Below are positions 12,537 to 22,912 of a DNA stretch of 64,000 nt, piece after piece (position 1 is the stretch's first letter; every line of letters begins with the position of its first letter). Made by a program: the position numbers and the translations under genes. The DNA is from Hypomyces perniciosus (Eukaryota > Ascomycota > Sordariomycetes > Hypocreales > Hypocreaceae), in the NCBI GenBank assembly GCA_008477525.1, contig SPDT01000007.1, positions 6,138,001 to 6,202,000 on the forward strand, read 5' to 3'. The notes under the pieces were generated by a model, which did no database searches, had not been told where the DNA came from, and was given only the letters and a program-made list of their open reading frames with translations.

Positions 12537-15033
12537 ATGTCACGCGTCCCGGGCCCCTCCCGCCATAGGCCCCGGCCCATTCTCCCACGACCAACAGGAG
12601 GTTCCTCCGAGCCCGAGCCAAGTTCGGCGCGTCGCTCAGGCCCCCCGGGCCGAAAGGCTATTCTTGCAGCTTGTGAATCGTGCAGGAAGCGGAAAGGCAA
12701 AGTACTTCTTCTCCTTTGCCATCGGAGGTCCTCATCGTGCAGTGCTATGAGTGAGAGTGAGACTGACCTGTTCCTCCCGGGATAGTGTGATGGTCGGCGG
12801 CCTAGGTGCTCCGCATGCCTATCGGGAGGACGCGAGTGCGTCTATGAGACTCAGCCGTCCGAAACAAGGGCGGCAGCTCTGAAAAGAAACTACGATGGCC
12901 TGCGACGGAGACACAATGAGCTTCGAAGCTCGCATGACACATTGGAAAAGCTTGTGCGTGCCATTCAATCCCAGGACAGTGTCCACGCAAATGCCATCTT
13001 CCAGAAGATCCGCGAGGGTGTCAGCCCAGAATCCATCATCCGACAGATCAGCGCAGGCGATGTCCTTCTCCAACTCCATGTCTCGCCTGAAACGAGATAT
13101 CGCTTCCAATTCCCGTATAAGTCGGAGATGCCACGGCATCTACTAACTCCAGACAACCCTTACCTCCAGTCACTCGTCTACGAGGCCACCTTTATACCCG
13201 ACACTGCTTCGGCGTCTAATGCGTTGACAGCAGGCTCCTCCGTTGCTGATCGATACAGGCCGCAGTACCTCAAGCCTTACGTAGCAGCCAGGATTATCGA
13301 TCCCAGGCTGCGTTCGGTAAAGCCATCGAGGTGGACCAGTGTGTCAACTGATGACGGCTTGATGAAAGAGCTGCTTCATCTCTTTTTCCTCCATGAGTAC
13401 GCATGGTTCCCTTGCTTCCACAAAGATCACTTCCTCGACGACATGTTGTCGGGTTCGACAGAATGTTGCTCTCCGCTCCTCGTTAACATAGTTCTTGCCA
13501 TCGCATGCGTGAGTGCTTTTACATCATTCTTGGTCTTCATCTTTTCTGTCAATAATCGCATGGTACTCACATCCTTCATTCTGCAGGGCTGCAATCGTGC
13601 TTTGGCAGATAGGTCAGAGTATTGGAATCCTCAGAGCCTTGGATACAAATTCTTCGCCGAAACGAAGAGGCTCTGGGAACTGGAGAAGGGCGAGAAGAGC
13701 TCGCTTACGACTATACAAACCGGCGCCTTGATGAACATCATGTACAATCTGCAATCCATGGACAATCTTGGCATGGCATACACCTCACAGACCATGCCCA
13801 TGGGAAATGATTTGAACATCTTCGGACCGGTTAATCCCATGCTCTCCAGGCGCACACAGATCTCTTATGGTTTCACCGCATGGTGTCTATATGCCTGGGT
13901 AAGGTAATGGTCTCATCAACGAATCGAAGAGTAATACTTCTCGGAAACGCTAATATAGATTGACCGGTAGTCAGCAGTATTATCATTACTTGATGCCTAC
14001 ACCCGTCAAGGAAGCTCCCAGAACACCACTTCCAGATCCCGAAGAGAGTCCTTCATGGTATGGGGAGTTTTGGCTTCTCTATCCGTCAAGCCAATCCACC
14101 TGTCCCATGAAGTTCGGCCATCTATTCAAGGCCAGAGGTGAGCTCGCAGGTATCATGAATCGCATTTCACTTGCGCTTTGGGACAAGGATGGCAATGCAA
14201 CCCATCACTCCCCCGATATGATTGACGAATTCACAGCTCAGCTGGACGTGTGGTACTCATCTCTTTCGGTATATCTGTCGCCAGCTGAAATAGTTTTTCC
14301 AGGCCAGCTAAAGCTTCAGTACGTCGCAACATATTCCAGAATACCCTGCCAGTCAACTTGTCTTACATCAGGGTATCATAAGAAGGCATTTGAGCTAACA
14401 TTAATAAGCATGCTATATCACAATATTGTCTTCAATCTCCACGAACTAAAAACAGTCAATGCTGGCAATCTTGTCCCCGACCCCCGCAGGGAGAATTCTC
14501 GCCGCATTTCAACCTATGCAAAGTCGTGCCTTGAGACACTTGTGCGTCTCTATTTCCTTCGCCACGGCTATGAGAGCGCAGACTCCTATCTCGCACACCC
14601 ACTCGCCGTGATGGCATTCATGGCCCTAGAGCAGTTGAAGCAAGCCGTTGCTACCTCACCTTCACCATTCCCCCACGAAGTTGACGAGATCCGAAGCACG
14701 CTCTTTCTTGCTGCCAAAGGGCTCAGCGACCACGGCAAGAATTACTTCGTGGGCGATTCACTCTTTCAGGCTGTTCAGCTCGCCATGGACCCAGAGGATG
14801 TAGAAAAGTTGTTCACTTTTGTGAACTTACCGAGGGAGGACCATGTATCGAGTTGGCGACGGGCGAAGCACGCCCAAGCGCAATACCCCGTTAACATTGT
14901 TGACATGAGCGACCATCCCGAGGAGTGGAGACTAGGGACTATTCTTCGAGAATTTGAGGATATAAGCATTGAGGATCAAGGGTCGGGGTCAGGATCGACA
15001 TCGGGGTGGACGTCGGGCCAGGGTGACGACTGA
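12537..15033 (+). CDS. Zn2Cys6 transcription factor with fungal middle homology region
   Basis: Predicted nuclear DNA-binding regulator resembling the nit-4-like group. Exons 12537-12701, 12786-13508, 13587-13898, 13975-14318 and 14409-15033 give 722 aa. Exon 1 ends inside the zinc cluster (ACESCRKRKGK) and exon 2 resumes with CDGRRPRCSACLSGGREC, so the six cysteines are complete only after splicing. A short coiled-coil-like linker (about residues 80-105) follows, then the MHR with WNPQSLGYKFFAETKRLWELE and PDPEESPSWYGEFWLLYP. Intron 3 is uncertain: donor 13899 with acceptor 13974, or donor 13904 with acceptor 13970, both keep frame. Introns 13509-13586 and 14319-14408 are multiples of three without stops. 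It lies downstream of the carboxylase gene in the same orientation and might regulate it, but this is only positional. Confidence 0.88.
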
Positions 15034-15282
15034 GAGGCATCTGCGAGCTGAAGCAGCTCATGGCGTTGTTGGCACGTTCTAGCGACGTAGAATGAAAAGC
15101 TTTGTTTTTATAAATAGGGTTCTAAAATATGACGTTATATATCACAAAGAGATGATGGGGAATCATGTGTAAAGATGTTAAGGGTCCATAGATGTCGACC
15201 AATCATCCTAAGCTGCTACTAGGTGAAAACATCCCTGGGGGAAACCAGACTCTTTGAGTGGTGTAATATTTTGCGATAATAG

Positions 15283-16331
15283 TCAGCAGTATGGTCTTCT
15301 CCTTGGTTGGTTCGCCTCCCTCATTCCAGCAAGCTCATACATCAAAATCCCACGACACACAACCGTGCTACAAGCATACCATGTCACAATAACCACAGCA
15401 TCAAACACACTCAAAAAGACCAAACTAGAAAGCACCATAGTGCCATACAATATCTGCACAGGAATCGCAATGTAGAGCAGCGAATCCAACAGATGGAACA
15501 GATAGCCTGGTTCTCCAGCACGTTTCTTCAGCAGAATCTTGTCACCCCAAGCCGCTGGCCTCACCTCGGAATGAATCCAGGCTTCCCATGGCTTTCTATA
15601 GGCCGTATAAAAAGGAGACTTAAACAGCGCCAACATGGCGAACCATCCAAGAAAGTGGATTGCTAGAGCACTGCAGTGCCACACTGCTGGAAGAAAGTCG
15701 TGCTGCGGAGCAAACACGCACACAGACCAGACGCAGAGCTGATATGTCCGATACGCGCTGTTCCCTGCCGCCGCGCCAGCGATCAAATACTCAACGATGG
15801 ACACAACGGCGGGTGTCCATGAAGCTTCCCCCTTGGATTTCAGAAGCGTGAAAGGGAATCGAGCACTCATTTGGTGGGACAATGGTTTCACCAGCTTTTC
15901 CACGCCCTCAACAACCTGCCCCCACGCGTAGGGCTTACAGCTGCTGTCGAGGCAGAAAGTAAAATCGCCAGCACAGGCCGTCTATTCGCAAGCAGTGCTG
16001 TATCTGCAGACGAAGGACTAAGCATCTGGAGGATGGTCGGAGTGAGGCCGAGCACAACGGCAGAGGCGGCTAATTCGGCCTTGCGGAATTCGTCGAATTG
16101 TCTAAGGAGACAGTCTAGGACGGTGTAGCTGACCCTCTGGTCCTCGAATGTGCGGTTTGAATAGTCGTGCCATGGTTTGCGGCATGGGGCTCCGAGATAT
16201 TCTGAGAGGAGGTGTGACCATGCTGGGAAGAAGTGGGTGTATTGGATGTGAGAGCGCTCAATGGCTGCTATTGGAATGACATGGTAGGCCAGAATAAAGA
16301 TGGCGACGATTATAATGTTCTTGATTCCCAT
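15283..16331 (-). CDS. Fungal multi-pass membrane protein, apparently frameshifted
   Basis: An uncharacterised fungal integral membrane protein. The N-terminus (MGIKNIIIVAIFILAYHVIP) is a hydrophobic signal or anchor. A conserved-looking central block contains VVLGLTPTILQMLSPS and ANRRPVLAILLSAS, and later segments such as ALAIHFLGWFAMLALF and LLYIAIPVQILYGTMVLSSL look membrane spanning. The frame opening at 16331 reads to a stop near 15888, while the rest of the protein, down to the stop at 15283, lies in another frame. The switch falls at or near a run of five G on the minus strand (15919-15923); one more G would give a single protein. A 59-nt intron with a poor GTGCTG donor would also restore frame. 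Function unknown. Confidence 0.6.
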
Positions 16332-16840
16332 GATGAAGATCTCCTCTTCGATGAAATACCGCTTGCTCTTCAGTCATACCTCTCCACTTGAGGAACAGAT
16401 CGACGGGGCTTCCTCGCAAGTTTATATCAACCCACTGAGCCGCAATTCCCAGCCTGGTTTCTAGCCGCAATGTCTCACAAACATGTTGATAGCCGCCGTT
16501 GATGGTTATTTTTGGTATTTTCGATATTTTTGGCACACATGTGCAAGGCTGTCCGCTTTATTGGCCTGTTGGTTCAGCAGCTCCTGTCAACACATCGAAG
16601 TCATTCGCCGGTTTCCGAACGTGGAACTCTGTGTAACACACCGTTATATTTTCCAATGCTGCGTAGCCTCGGCGATTCGAGTTTGAAGCAAAGTATTGGC
16701 TTGGCTGTGGCTATTTGGCTGTTACATAGCCCGCGCGGCGAGAAGTGTGGGATCACAACAGGAGCTATTTTGTCGATCTTCACACATTATCTGATATATG
16801 CCTATTGTGACCAGGCAAGGTAGAGAAATCTTAGGAAATG
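16332..16840. other. Intergenic region, no gene recognised
   Basis: About 500 bp upstream of the membrane-protein gene and next to a degraded HNH-type fragment. No supported coding or RNA feature was seen. Confidence 0.5.
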
Positions 16841-17100
16841 TCAGCAACTTGTGTAACTACCAACAATTCCAGCACCATAGTCAACAAGGCAGAGCAATGG
16901 CAAGCACTCCTTATTTCCCTCTGTATCTAGTGCAAGATATCCATCAAGCACGTCATTGGCGACAATCTGAGAGGTAGTGAGTGCCGTTCGATGATGAACG
17001 CCGCATGTTCGTATCCAACACGCGGTCAAATCACAGCAGAGAGAAGAGCAGTTGGTCAGAGGCTTGTACACAGGATGGAAGCAAAACGCGATGGCTTGCC
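16841..17100 (-). pseudogene. Degraded fragment of a fungal HNH-type gene (second copy)
   Basis: On the minus strand this stretch aligns by eye with the N-terminal coding part of the larger relic at 17216-18465. Both share the GACCGCGTGTTGGATACG block, the peptide GVHHRTALT, the pattern QIVAN....GYLALD, and the EGNK end. The fragment lacks two bases between the DRVLDTN and GVHHRTAL segments relative to the other copy, so its frame is broken. It diverges after EGNK into unrelated sequence ending at a stop near 16841. Same orientation as the larger relic suggests partial tandem duplication followed by decay. Confidence 0.6.
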
Positions 17101-17215
17101 GGCAATTCCTGGCAACTTGGGAAAAAATAGCTGTTCCTGGAAGCCGTGGCGACTAGGTTAGGATTCACCTATGCATCCAGTATCACACCATCAACCATTT
17201 CATGCACCAACGTCT

Positions 17216-18465
17216 TCACTCTTTTTTTCTTGAGCGGCCGCGCTCCTCTTCTTCCATAGAACGATGGCATCGTTCTGTTGATGTCTCCCTCTCAGAAACA
17301 GACTCATCCATGCTATCAACGTCACTCCAAAGGTCGGGGGTTTCTGCTTCCTCGTAACCCGCTTCGACATCGGTTGCGCCAGGCCGTTTTCTCTTAGAAG
17401 GGCTCGCGCTTCGGCTCTTCCCGCCACCATATTGCCGCTGAAGTTCCAGTCCATCCATTTCCTCAAAGACTAATCATCTTGCCTTGCCCGGGTTCGGGAC
17501 CATATACCTTACGATTCGGCGGACGCATTTCATGTTGATGAATGGCTTGAGAGCCATGAAGATGGCAAGCGCAAAGCGAGCGAAAAGGTATTCACGCGCT
17601 ACGCCGCGAAGGTGAGGGAGCTGAACATCATGGTAATAGCTGGCGAACACGGCTTGACTCCCATCGAGCACATGAACCGTGTAGGTCCCTGTCGCCTCTG
17701 TCGCCTCCGCTGATACTTGAGGCTTTGGTACCAGAGTGAACATGAATCGATCGAAGCATTTATGCATATCTGATTTGAGACTAAGAAGGTTTGCGTCCAT
17801 GTCGATGTTGGGTACTATTAATGCATCAACATATTTCGACATCGCATTAGTATCGAACCAATCAGCTTGGGCACTGGGAACAATATGTGCGTTTTCCAGT
17901 GCCCAGGGAAATCTTGTAATGAGGCAGACATCCTGAGGAGTGCCTGGCGGCAGGTCGGGCCAAAAATCAGGGATATTTTCGTGAGGAAATTGCCAATCGC
18001 GGAAAGACGGAACAATGGGATACTGGGCTATATGAGTGACGAAAACAGAGCCAATGTGTTAGCTAAATAAGAGTGACGGCAATATGGATGCTGAATACGA
18101 AGGTTCTCACCATTACCAGGTACAATAAAGTAGTACTTGCTCCCCGTTAACACGTCGTCAGTTCCCACAGTCTCATCAACACGCTTATTTTCCTTCTGCA
18201 TCTAGTGCAAGATATCCATTAAACGCGTTGTTAGCGACAATCTGACAAGCAGTGAGCGCCGTTCGATGATGAACGCCGTATATGTCCGTATCCAACACGC
18301 GGTCAAAGCGGGGGAGAAAGAAGAGCTCATTGAGCGGAGGGGCGTATTCAGGATCAGGATGAAGGAAGAATATGCGATGTCGCTAACGTGAGAGACTGTA
18401 GGGGGCGCAAGAAGAGGTATCCTCCTCTCTGAGCCGTCGCGGGTTGCCAAAACAGGCAATGCCAT
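17216..18465 (-). pseudogene. Fungal HNH-nuclease-domain-like gene, decayed
   Basis: Homologous pieces lie in order on the minus strand: a start region MALPVLATRDGSERR at 18465, then FFLHPDPEYAPPLNELFFL, GVHHRTALTACQIVANNAF and LALDAEGK, then TGSKYYFIVPGN, an intron 18028-18110, AQYPIVPSFRDWQFPHENIP, RFPWALENAHIVP, and NLLSLKSDMHKCFD; the His-Asn-His pattern suggests an HNH fold. Lesions: a frame change near 18375; one extra A at about 18185-18192 (GGAAAATAAG, where the second copy has GGAAATAAG); and TGA at 17474-17476, after which the same frame continues through MDGLELQRQYGGGKSRS to 17216. Without these lesions the protein would resemble a common Pezizomycotina family of unknown role. More than one lesion makes a true pseudogene likely. 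Confidence 0.75.
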
Positions 18466-18846
18466 TTGATACAGGACAGGGAAATTAGAGTAATTCAGAG
18501 CGATCGCGGTGAGAACAAGAAAAATAGTAATTATGGGGATATATAGGGGATATCACGAACTGAAAACAAAATTAATCGAACATCGAAGTCGCTGTCATTC
18601 ACTCATTGTTTTTCTTTGTGGTATTATAAGTTGATGGTGATGACACTTGCCAGCCGAGTTGATGAAGGACGCGGCGCCGGCAAAACAATTCGCCGAGGAT
18701 ACCAAAAATTCCCACCTTTGAACATGGGCTTCATCACCAGTGGGATAGATGGTAGGCGAACCACTCGACAAAGTACAATCCTGTAAGTAATCCCGCCTGA
18801 AGCTCCTCAATTCTCATCACTAACCCAGGATAGCACATCCACCACC
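18466..18846. promoter_or_regulatory. Spacer between the HNH relic and the mS23 gene
   Basis: A 381-bp divergent spacer. It should hold the promoter of the mitochondrial ribosomal protein gene. No distinct motif cluster was recognised. Confidence 0.4.
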
Positions 18847-19630
18847 ATGGGCGGCCGCCAAATCCGTCCGGCAGGCGTCTACAAAGCCGTCAGCCAAGAA
18901 CTCAAGCACCAAATCCTCCCCGGCTACACAGTCCCCGAACCACCATGGTTTCAGGTCATGAACTCCGTCCCGCCCTCCGAATCGCTCGTCCGGACCGTGA
19001 CGCCCAGACATCGCATGCCGAACCCTAAAGCAACGAAGCCGAAGAAGCTGTTCAGACCGCAGAGCATCGGGTACCAGGAGGACGCACTGCGTACGAGCTT
19101 TTATAAAGACCATCCCTGGGAATTGGCCAGGCCGAGGGTGGTATTGGAGTTGGACGGTAAAGATCATCAGTATTGCGATTGGAGCAAGGGTTTGAGGCAA
19201 CCGGGTATTCCTCTGACTGGTGAATGGTGCGTCAATGGCCGACTCTGTCCCTATAAAAGCTCACTAAGCTAACATCTACGTCTACAGCGTCGTGCAACGC
19301 CAATTATGGTTAATGCAAAGCGAAAAACTCAGCAAGCGCAAAGCATACGACATTGTCCGCCGCGAATTCTACCGCCTGCGCCAGGAAGAAGAAATCGAGA
19401 AGAGGATAGCTGTTGAGGAGGCGCGCCACGTAGGCGCATACTTTGGCAAGACAAGGCTGGATATTGGTATGCAGCTTGAAGACCAGGAGTTTGAGAATTG
19501 GAAGATCTGGGCGGGCAAGGAGACAGCGAACCGGGAGGCAAGGGCAAGTTCTGATATTGAGACGTTTGGGTCGGAGGATGAGGCTGTCGTGGATGAGGCG
19601 GAGGCGCAACCTGTGCCGGCAACTGCGTAA
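18847..19630 (+). CDS. RSM25: Mitochondrial small-subunit ribosomal protein mS23 (Rsm25)
   Basis: Component of the mitochondrial 37S ribosomal subunit. Exons 18847-19226 and 19288-19630 give 240 aa. The N-terminus [18 protein letters not shown], the central [29 protein letters not shown] region and the junction [11 protein letters not shown] across the intron match fungal Rsm25 proteins. A Lys/Arg/Glu-rich helical C-terminal half ([20 protein letters not shown]) ends in an acidic tail. The intron at 19227-19287 has a GTGCGT donor and CTACAG acceptor. It is convergent with ALG14, with only 110 bp between the stop codons, so their 3' UTRs probably overlap. Confidence 0.92.
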
Positions 19631-19740
19631 AATAGAGGGTTGGGCATTGACGATACTACCCGTGTGTATACACCGTGTAACACCACCACATGTAAGAGAA
19701 AAAGAAAGAAACGTCACGTTTAATGAGTCTATGCTATATG

Positions 19741-20657
19741 CTATATGCCTTCGGAGCGGCGGGAATTGAAGACTATTTCCCCGGCGTTTTGCACCCCATA
19801 TCTCGCCGCCACTTCTTCATGCTGCGTCAAAAAGACGTCTGCTATACCAGTACGATGGAGCAGCTTTCCCGTTAAGCTTAGTGTCGAGATACGAGCCCAG
19901 GACTCGATGTATATGAACTTCATGCTATCCTCGGGAACAAGGTAAAACATCTTGAGGATGTGTACAGTGAGGGCAACGAAGAAGCCGGTAGCCGGACCGT
20001 TGGAGAATATGTGACTAGGGTAGTGAAGCCTTCTCCCAACTGCGTTCTTTGGCGGGTTGAGCAGCGCGGGGAAGATATCCACGATGCTGAGCAAGGAAGT
20101 GAAGGGAGTTGACCAAAGCGGTTGGTACACACGTCGGGCTCGGGTAACGACATACTTATCATAAGTGCCAGGGGAGGTCTTCTTCCACTTGCACAAGCGC
20201 TCCAGGTTCTTTTCGTAGTCCTCCAGGTGGTTCTCCGACATGGTATCGCCGCTTGAGATGAGATATCGACGGTGGAACTGGTCGAAATCGCAGAAGCCAT
20301 CATCCATCATCATAAGCATTTCCTTGGTGTGACCACCAGAACCCAGGACGAAGAGGTAATATTCCCATGGCTGTCGATGAATAGACTTGCTTCCGAATGT
20401 GACTGGTTTAGCGTGTCGTCCTGGGCTGCGGTGAGAGAGGAGTTGAACATGTCTTGTCTAAAACCTTCCATTAGAGGAATTCCCAGACCTTTGAGGAGGG
20501 ATCGGCGTACCGTCGCAAAGATGATCAGGCTTATGGTAGCTGCAACACATGTAAGAAGGAGGCGCTTCCATGAGAGCGATAGCAGGACAATGGTTGTGAG
20601 TCCGGCGCCAATGACAGAGGCGGAAAGGCCAAACAAAACGGCCAATGCGCTGTTCAT
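19741..20657 (-). CDS. ALG14: ALG14, membrane anchor subunit of UDP-GlcNAc transferase
   Basis: ALG14 anchors ALG13 at the ER and the pair adds the second GlcNAc to dolichol-PP-GlcNAc in N-glycan synthesis. The C-terminal exon shows YYLFVLGSGGHTKEML, RYLISSGDT, SNGPATGFFVALTVHILK and FIYIESWARISTLSLTGKLL, all typical of the family. The N-terminal exon from ATG 20657 has one or two hydrophobic helices (LFGLSASVIGAGLTTIVLL). The two parts are in different frames, so one intron lies between about 20370 and 20510; donor 20510 with acceptor 20371 is frame-correct, but shorter introns ending at a CCAG nearer 20400 are also possible. The stop is at 19741. The exact N-terminal splice is the only uncertain part. 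Confidence 0.9.
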
Positions 20658-21235
20658 AGTGAGAAGCAGTCTGATGAACTCATGCGTATTGACAAGTTGT
20701 GCTCCGTTTGTCTGCTTGGAGCTGACGGTCTCGTGTCAGAGACCTATGTGTTCACTTCAGCCTCGTACTGAGGATTGCGGGGGCACGAACTCTCACCTTG
20801 ACGGCATAGAGCAGCCAGGCCTAGCAGGGGATATAATCTTGATTAAAATTTAAAAGTCTGGATGTTTGCCGTTTCTTCATAGTTTATTACCCTGAACTCC
20901 GTATTTGAGTGAGATTTCCAAGTTGGATTTGAGTCGAAGGTTGCGAGTTAAGCCTTGACGCACGGGCCACTCCTCGATTATCACGACTTCCTCCCACATA
21001 TCACAACCCTCACCATTATTTGATGCCTCCTAGGTAGTTATTACTTCGCACTTCCACGATAGTTTCATGAATCCCATTTGTTTCTGACTAGGGATTCCAT
21101 TGTTGAATGATCAACATGAGAACCGTATTGAAATATAAACTCCCTGACTTGATACAGTCAATTGACTGACGGAACAGTCCGGCGACAATGCCATTCCCTC
21201 AACTCTGCCTCAAAGCATGAACAGACTTCACAGCT
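20658..21235. other. Intergenic region, no gene recognised
   Basis: About 580 bp upstream of ALG14 and downstream of the Rho-like relic. It contains ACTCCGTATTTGAG near 20890, one of the scattered ACTCCGTA motifs. Nothing else was identified. Confidence 0.5.
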
Positions 21236-22586
21236 TCAGAGCAATCGTCTCTTCCCAGGAACCATCCTCCCCTCCTCAAGGGCCCTCTTCACAGCCCTCT
21301 TAGTCGCCTCCTGGCCCGCCTCCTCAAGCAACACCTCCATGCCTTCACCCGTGAGCGCCGAGCACTCGAGATATCGATGCGCGCCGATGCGCTTCGCGTG
21401 CCAGGCCGCCTAAATCCCATTAGTTTCTGGTCCATGAACGACTTCAAGTGCGATACGGCATACGTCTGACGGGCGTACGCAGCATGTCGGGAATGCCATC
21501 AAGGCCCGCGGATCATAAGGCCCTACAAGTCTGTGATCCTCCAGAAGGCAAGTCTCACGGCGATCCTTCTTCATGCCTACGAGGTGAAGAAGGGGCTCGA
21601 AGTTCTGCTGCTTGGTAAAACCAGCCTCCACGGCACAGCGCCACTGATGCAATTTAGCTGGCCATCACGAATAACTGTCAAGGACACTTACCCAGTTCAT
21701 GATGGTATACATAGTCGTCTTCTCCTTGATGTCAAAGCACAGAAACACAGCATCCCAGTGCATATACGACAACCTCTCCACGGTGGTCAGATCCGGCGCG
21801 CCAGAGGTATCCTACATCTCGACGCGGACGGGCTGAGAATCATACACACGCTCATTGGTGTACGTCTCGTAGCACGTCCGTGCTATCGCGCTGGACTACT
21901 CAAATCAGCACTCTTTCATCTCTCCTCCCATAGGAATGAAGTACTCACATCCGTGAAGTAGCCGTAGCGGGCGCGACTTGCTCAACGTAAGTATCTGAGT
22001 GAACACATCAAGGCTTCCTTGGAAAAGGGCTCACAAGAGGAGAGACGTCTGTCCAGAACCCCGAACTCCGACAAACAGAAAGCTGAGGCGGATAGGCTCC
22101 GCGACTACTGGCGGAGCAGGCGGCGGAGACGGACTGCGGTGTTTTCTCTTGCGACTGAACAGGCCGAAAAGCCGTTTGCGCTTCGGGTTCTTCACCTCAG
22201 GCTCTTCCGCGTCATCGTCTCGTATTCCAAGCGCCGTCTCCGGGCGTTGAAGAAATGATGCGGGAGGTGCATCCGTGACATTCGATTGTCGTCTGCCGAA
22301 GAGAGGCGTAGCGACTCGCAGGAAGCTCAGGCGAGTGCCTGGGCGGCGCGTTGGCGGTCTCTCAGGCTCACGGAAGGTCTAAGCACATATTCACGTTAAT
22401 AATACATCAATCTGAGAATGAAAGAGAGTCAAAAGGTTGACCAACAAGTCGGGTATTGGGACGCGTGCCGAAGCCATCGCCCGCAAAGGGGTCTTCACGC
22501 TCCATGCGGCTGGGCACAGAGAGCCGCCACGAGTCGATGGAGGCGACGCGCTCCTCAGGCGTCATGTCGCCCGAAATGTCCTCCAT
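21236..22586 (-). pseudogene. Rho-like small GTPase with N-terminal extension, interrupted by one TAG
   Basis: Six exons (22586-22446, 22378-22035, 21976-21949, 21895-21692, 21643-21464, 21409-21236) would encode 356 residues. About 150 residues of basic, Pro-rich extension precede a GTPase-like domain: P-loop-like FVGVRGSGQTSLLF with Gln where Lys is usual, effector-like ARTCYETY, DTSGAPD in the switch II position, HLVGMKKD in place of the TKxD base motif, and YLECSALTGEGM. A TAG at 21812-21814 sits just before DTSG, where Rho proteins have Trp (TGG), so one G-to-A change would explain it. All splice junctions and the remaining frame are intact, which indicates recent loss, an assembly error, or readthrough. 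The Gln-containing P-loop suggests weak or absent GTP hydrolysis even in an intact relative. Confidence 0.78.
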
Positions 22587-22912
22587 GGCTGATTCTCAGT
22601 GGTGATGCAATCAATAGTCACTATTGCAGAGCGAGGCCGTTGCAATATGTTGTGTTGGCGAGGGCATTCACAAGCAACCACTGTTGTTGTGGGTTGAACC
22701 TGTGATGCGGAAATAGAAGAGTGAAGGAGAAATTTCTTTCAGATGAAAGGAAAGCAGGATTTTTAATCTTATAGACCGCTTAGTAAATCACACGAAAAAG
22801 TGAGCAGATGGTGAATGACATCTGAGTCCAACAAACGCACACCTAGACTAGTAGTATCCAAGTGGCATCACGCATCCCCTCTCCAACTCTCACTTCTCGT
22901 TCACATGTTCCC
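22587..22912. other. Spacer upstream of the Rho-like relic and 3' of the FAD oxidoreductase
   Basis: A 326-bp stretch expected to hold the promoter of the Rho-like gene (minus strand) and the 3' end of the FAD gene transcript. No specific element was recognised. Confidence 0.4.

Noticed and set aside
15915..15937. A 23-nt GTAAGC...GCAG segment that would restore frame in the membrane protein
   Set aside because: Far below the shortest fungal introns and without a branch site; a homopolymer frameshift explains it better.
17842..18015. Alternative frame starting MFRLSAIGNFLTK on the minus strand
   Set aside because: The overlapping frame carries the conserved RDWQFPHENIP and FPWALENAHIVP blocks of the HNH-type relic.
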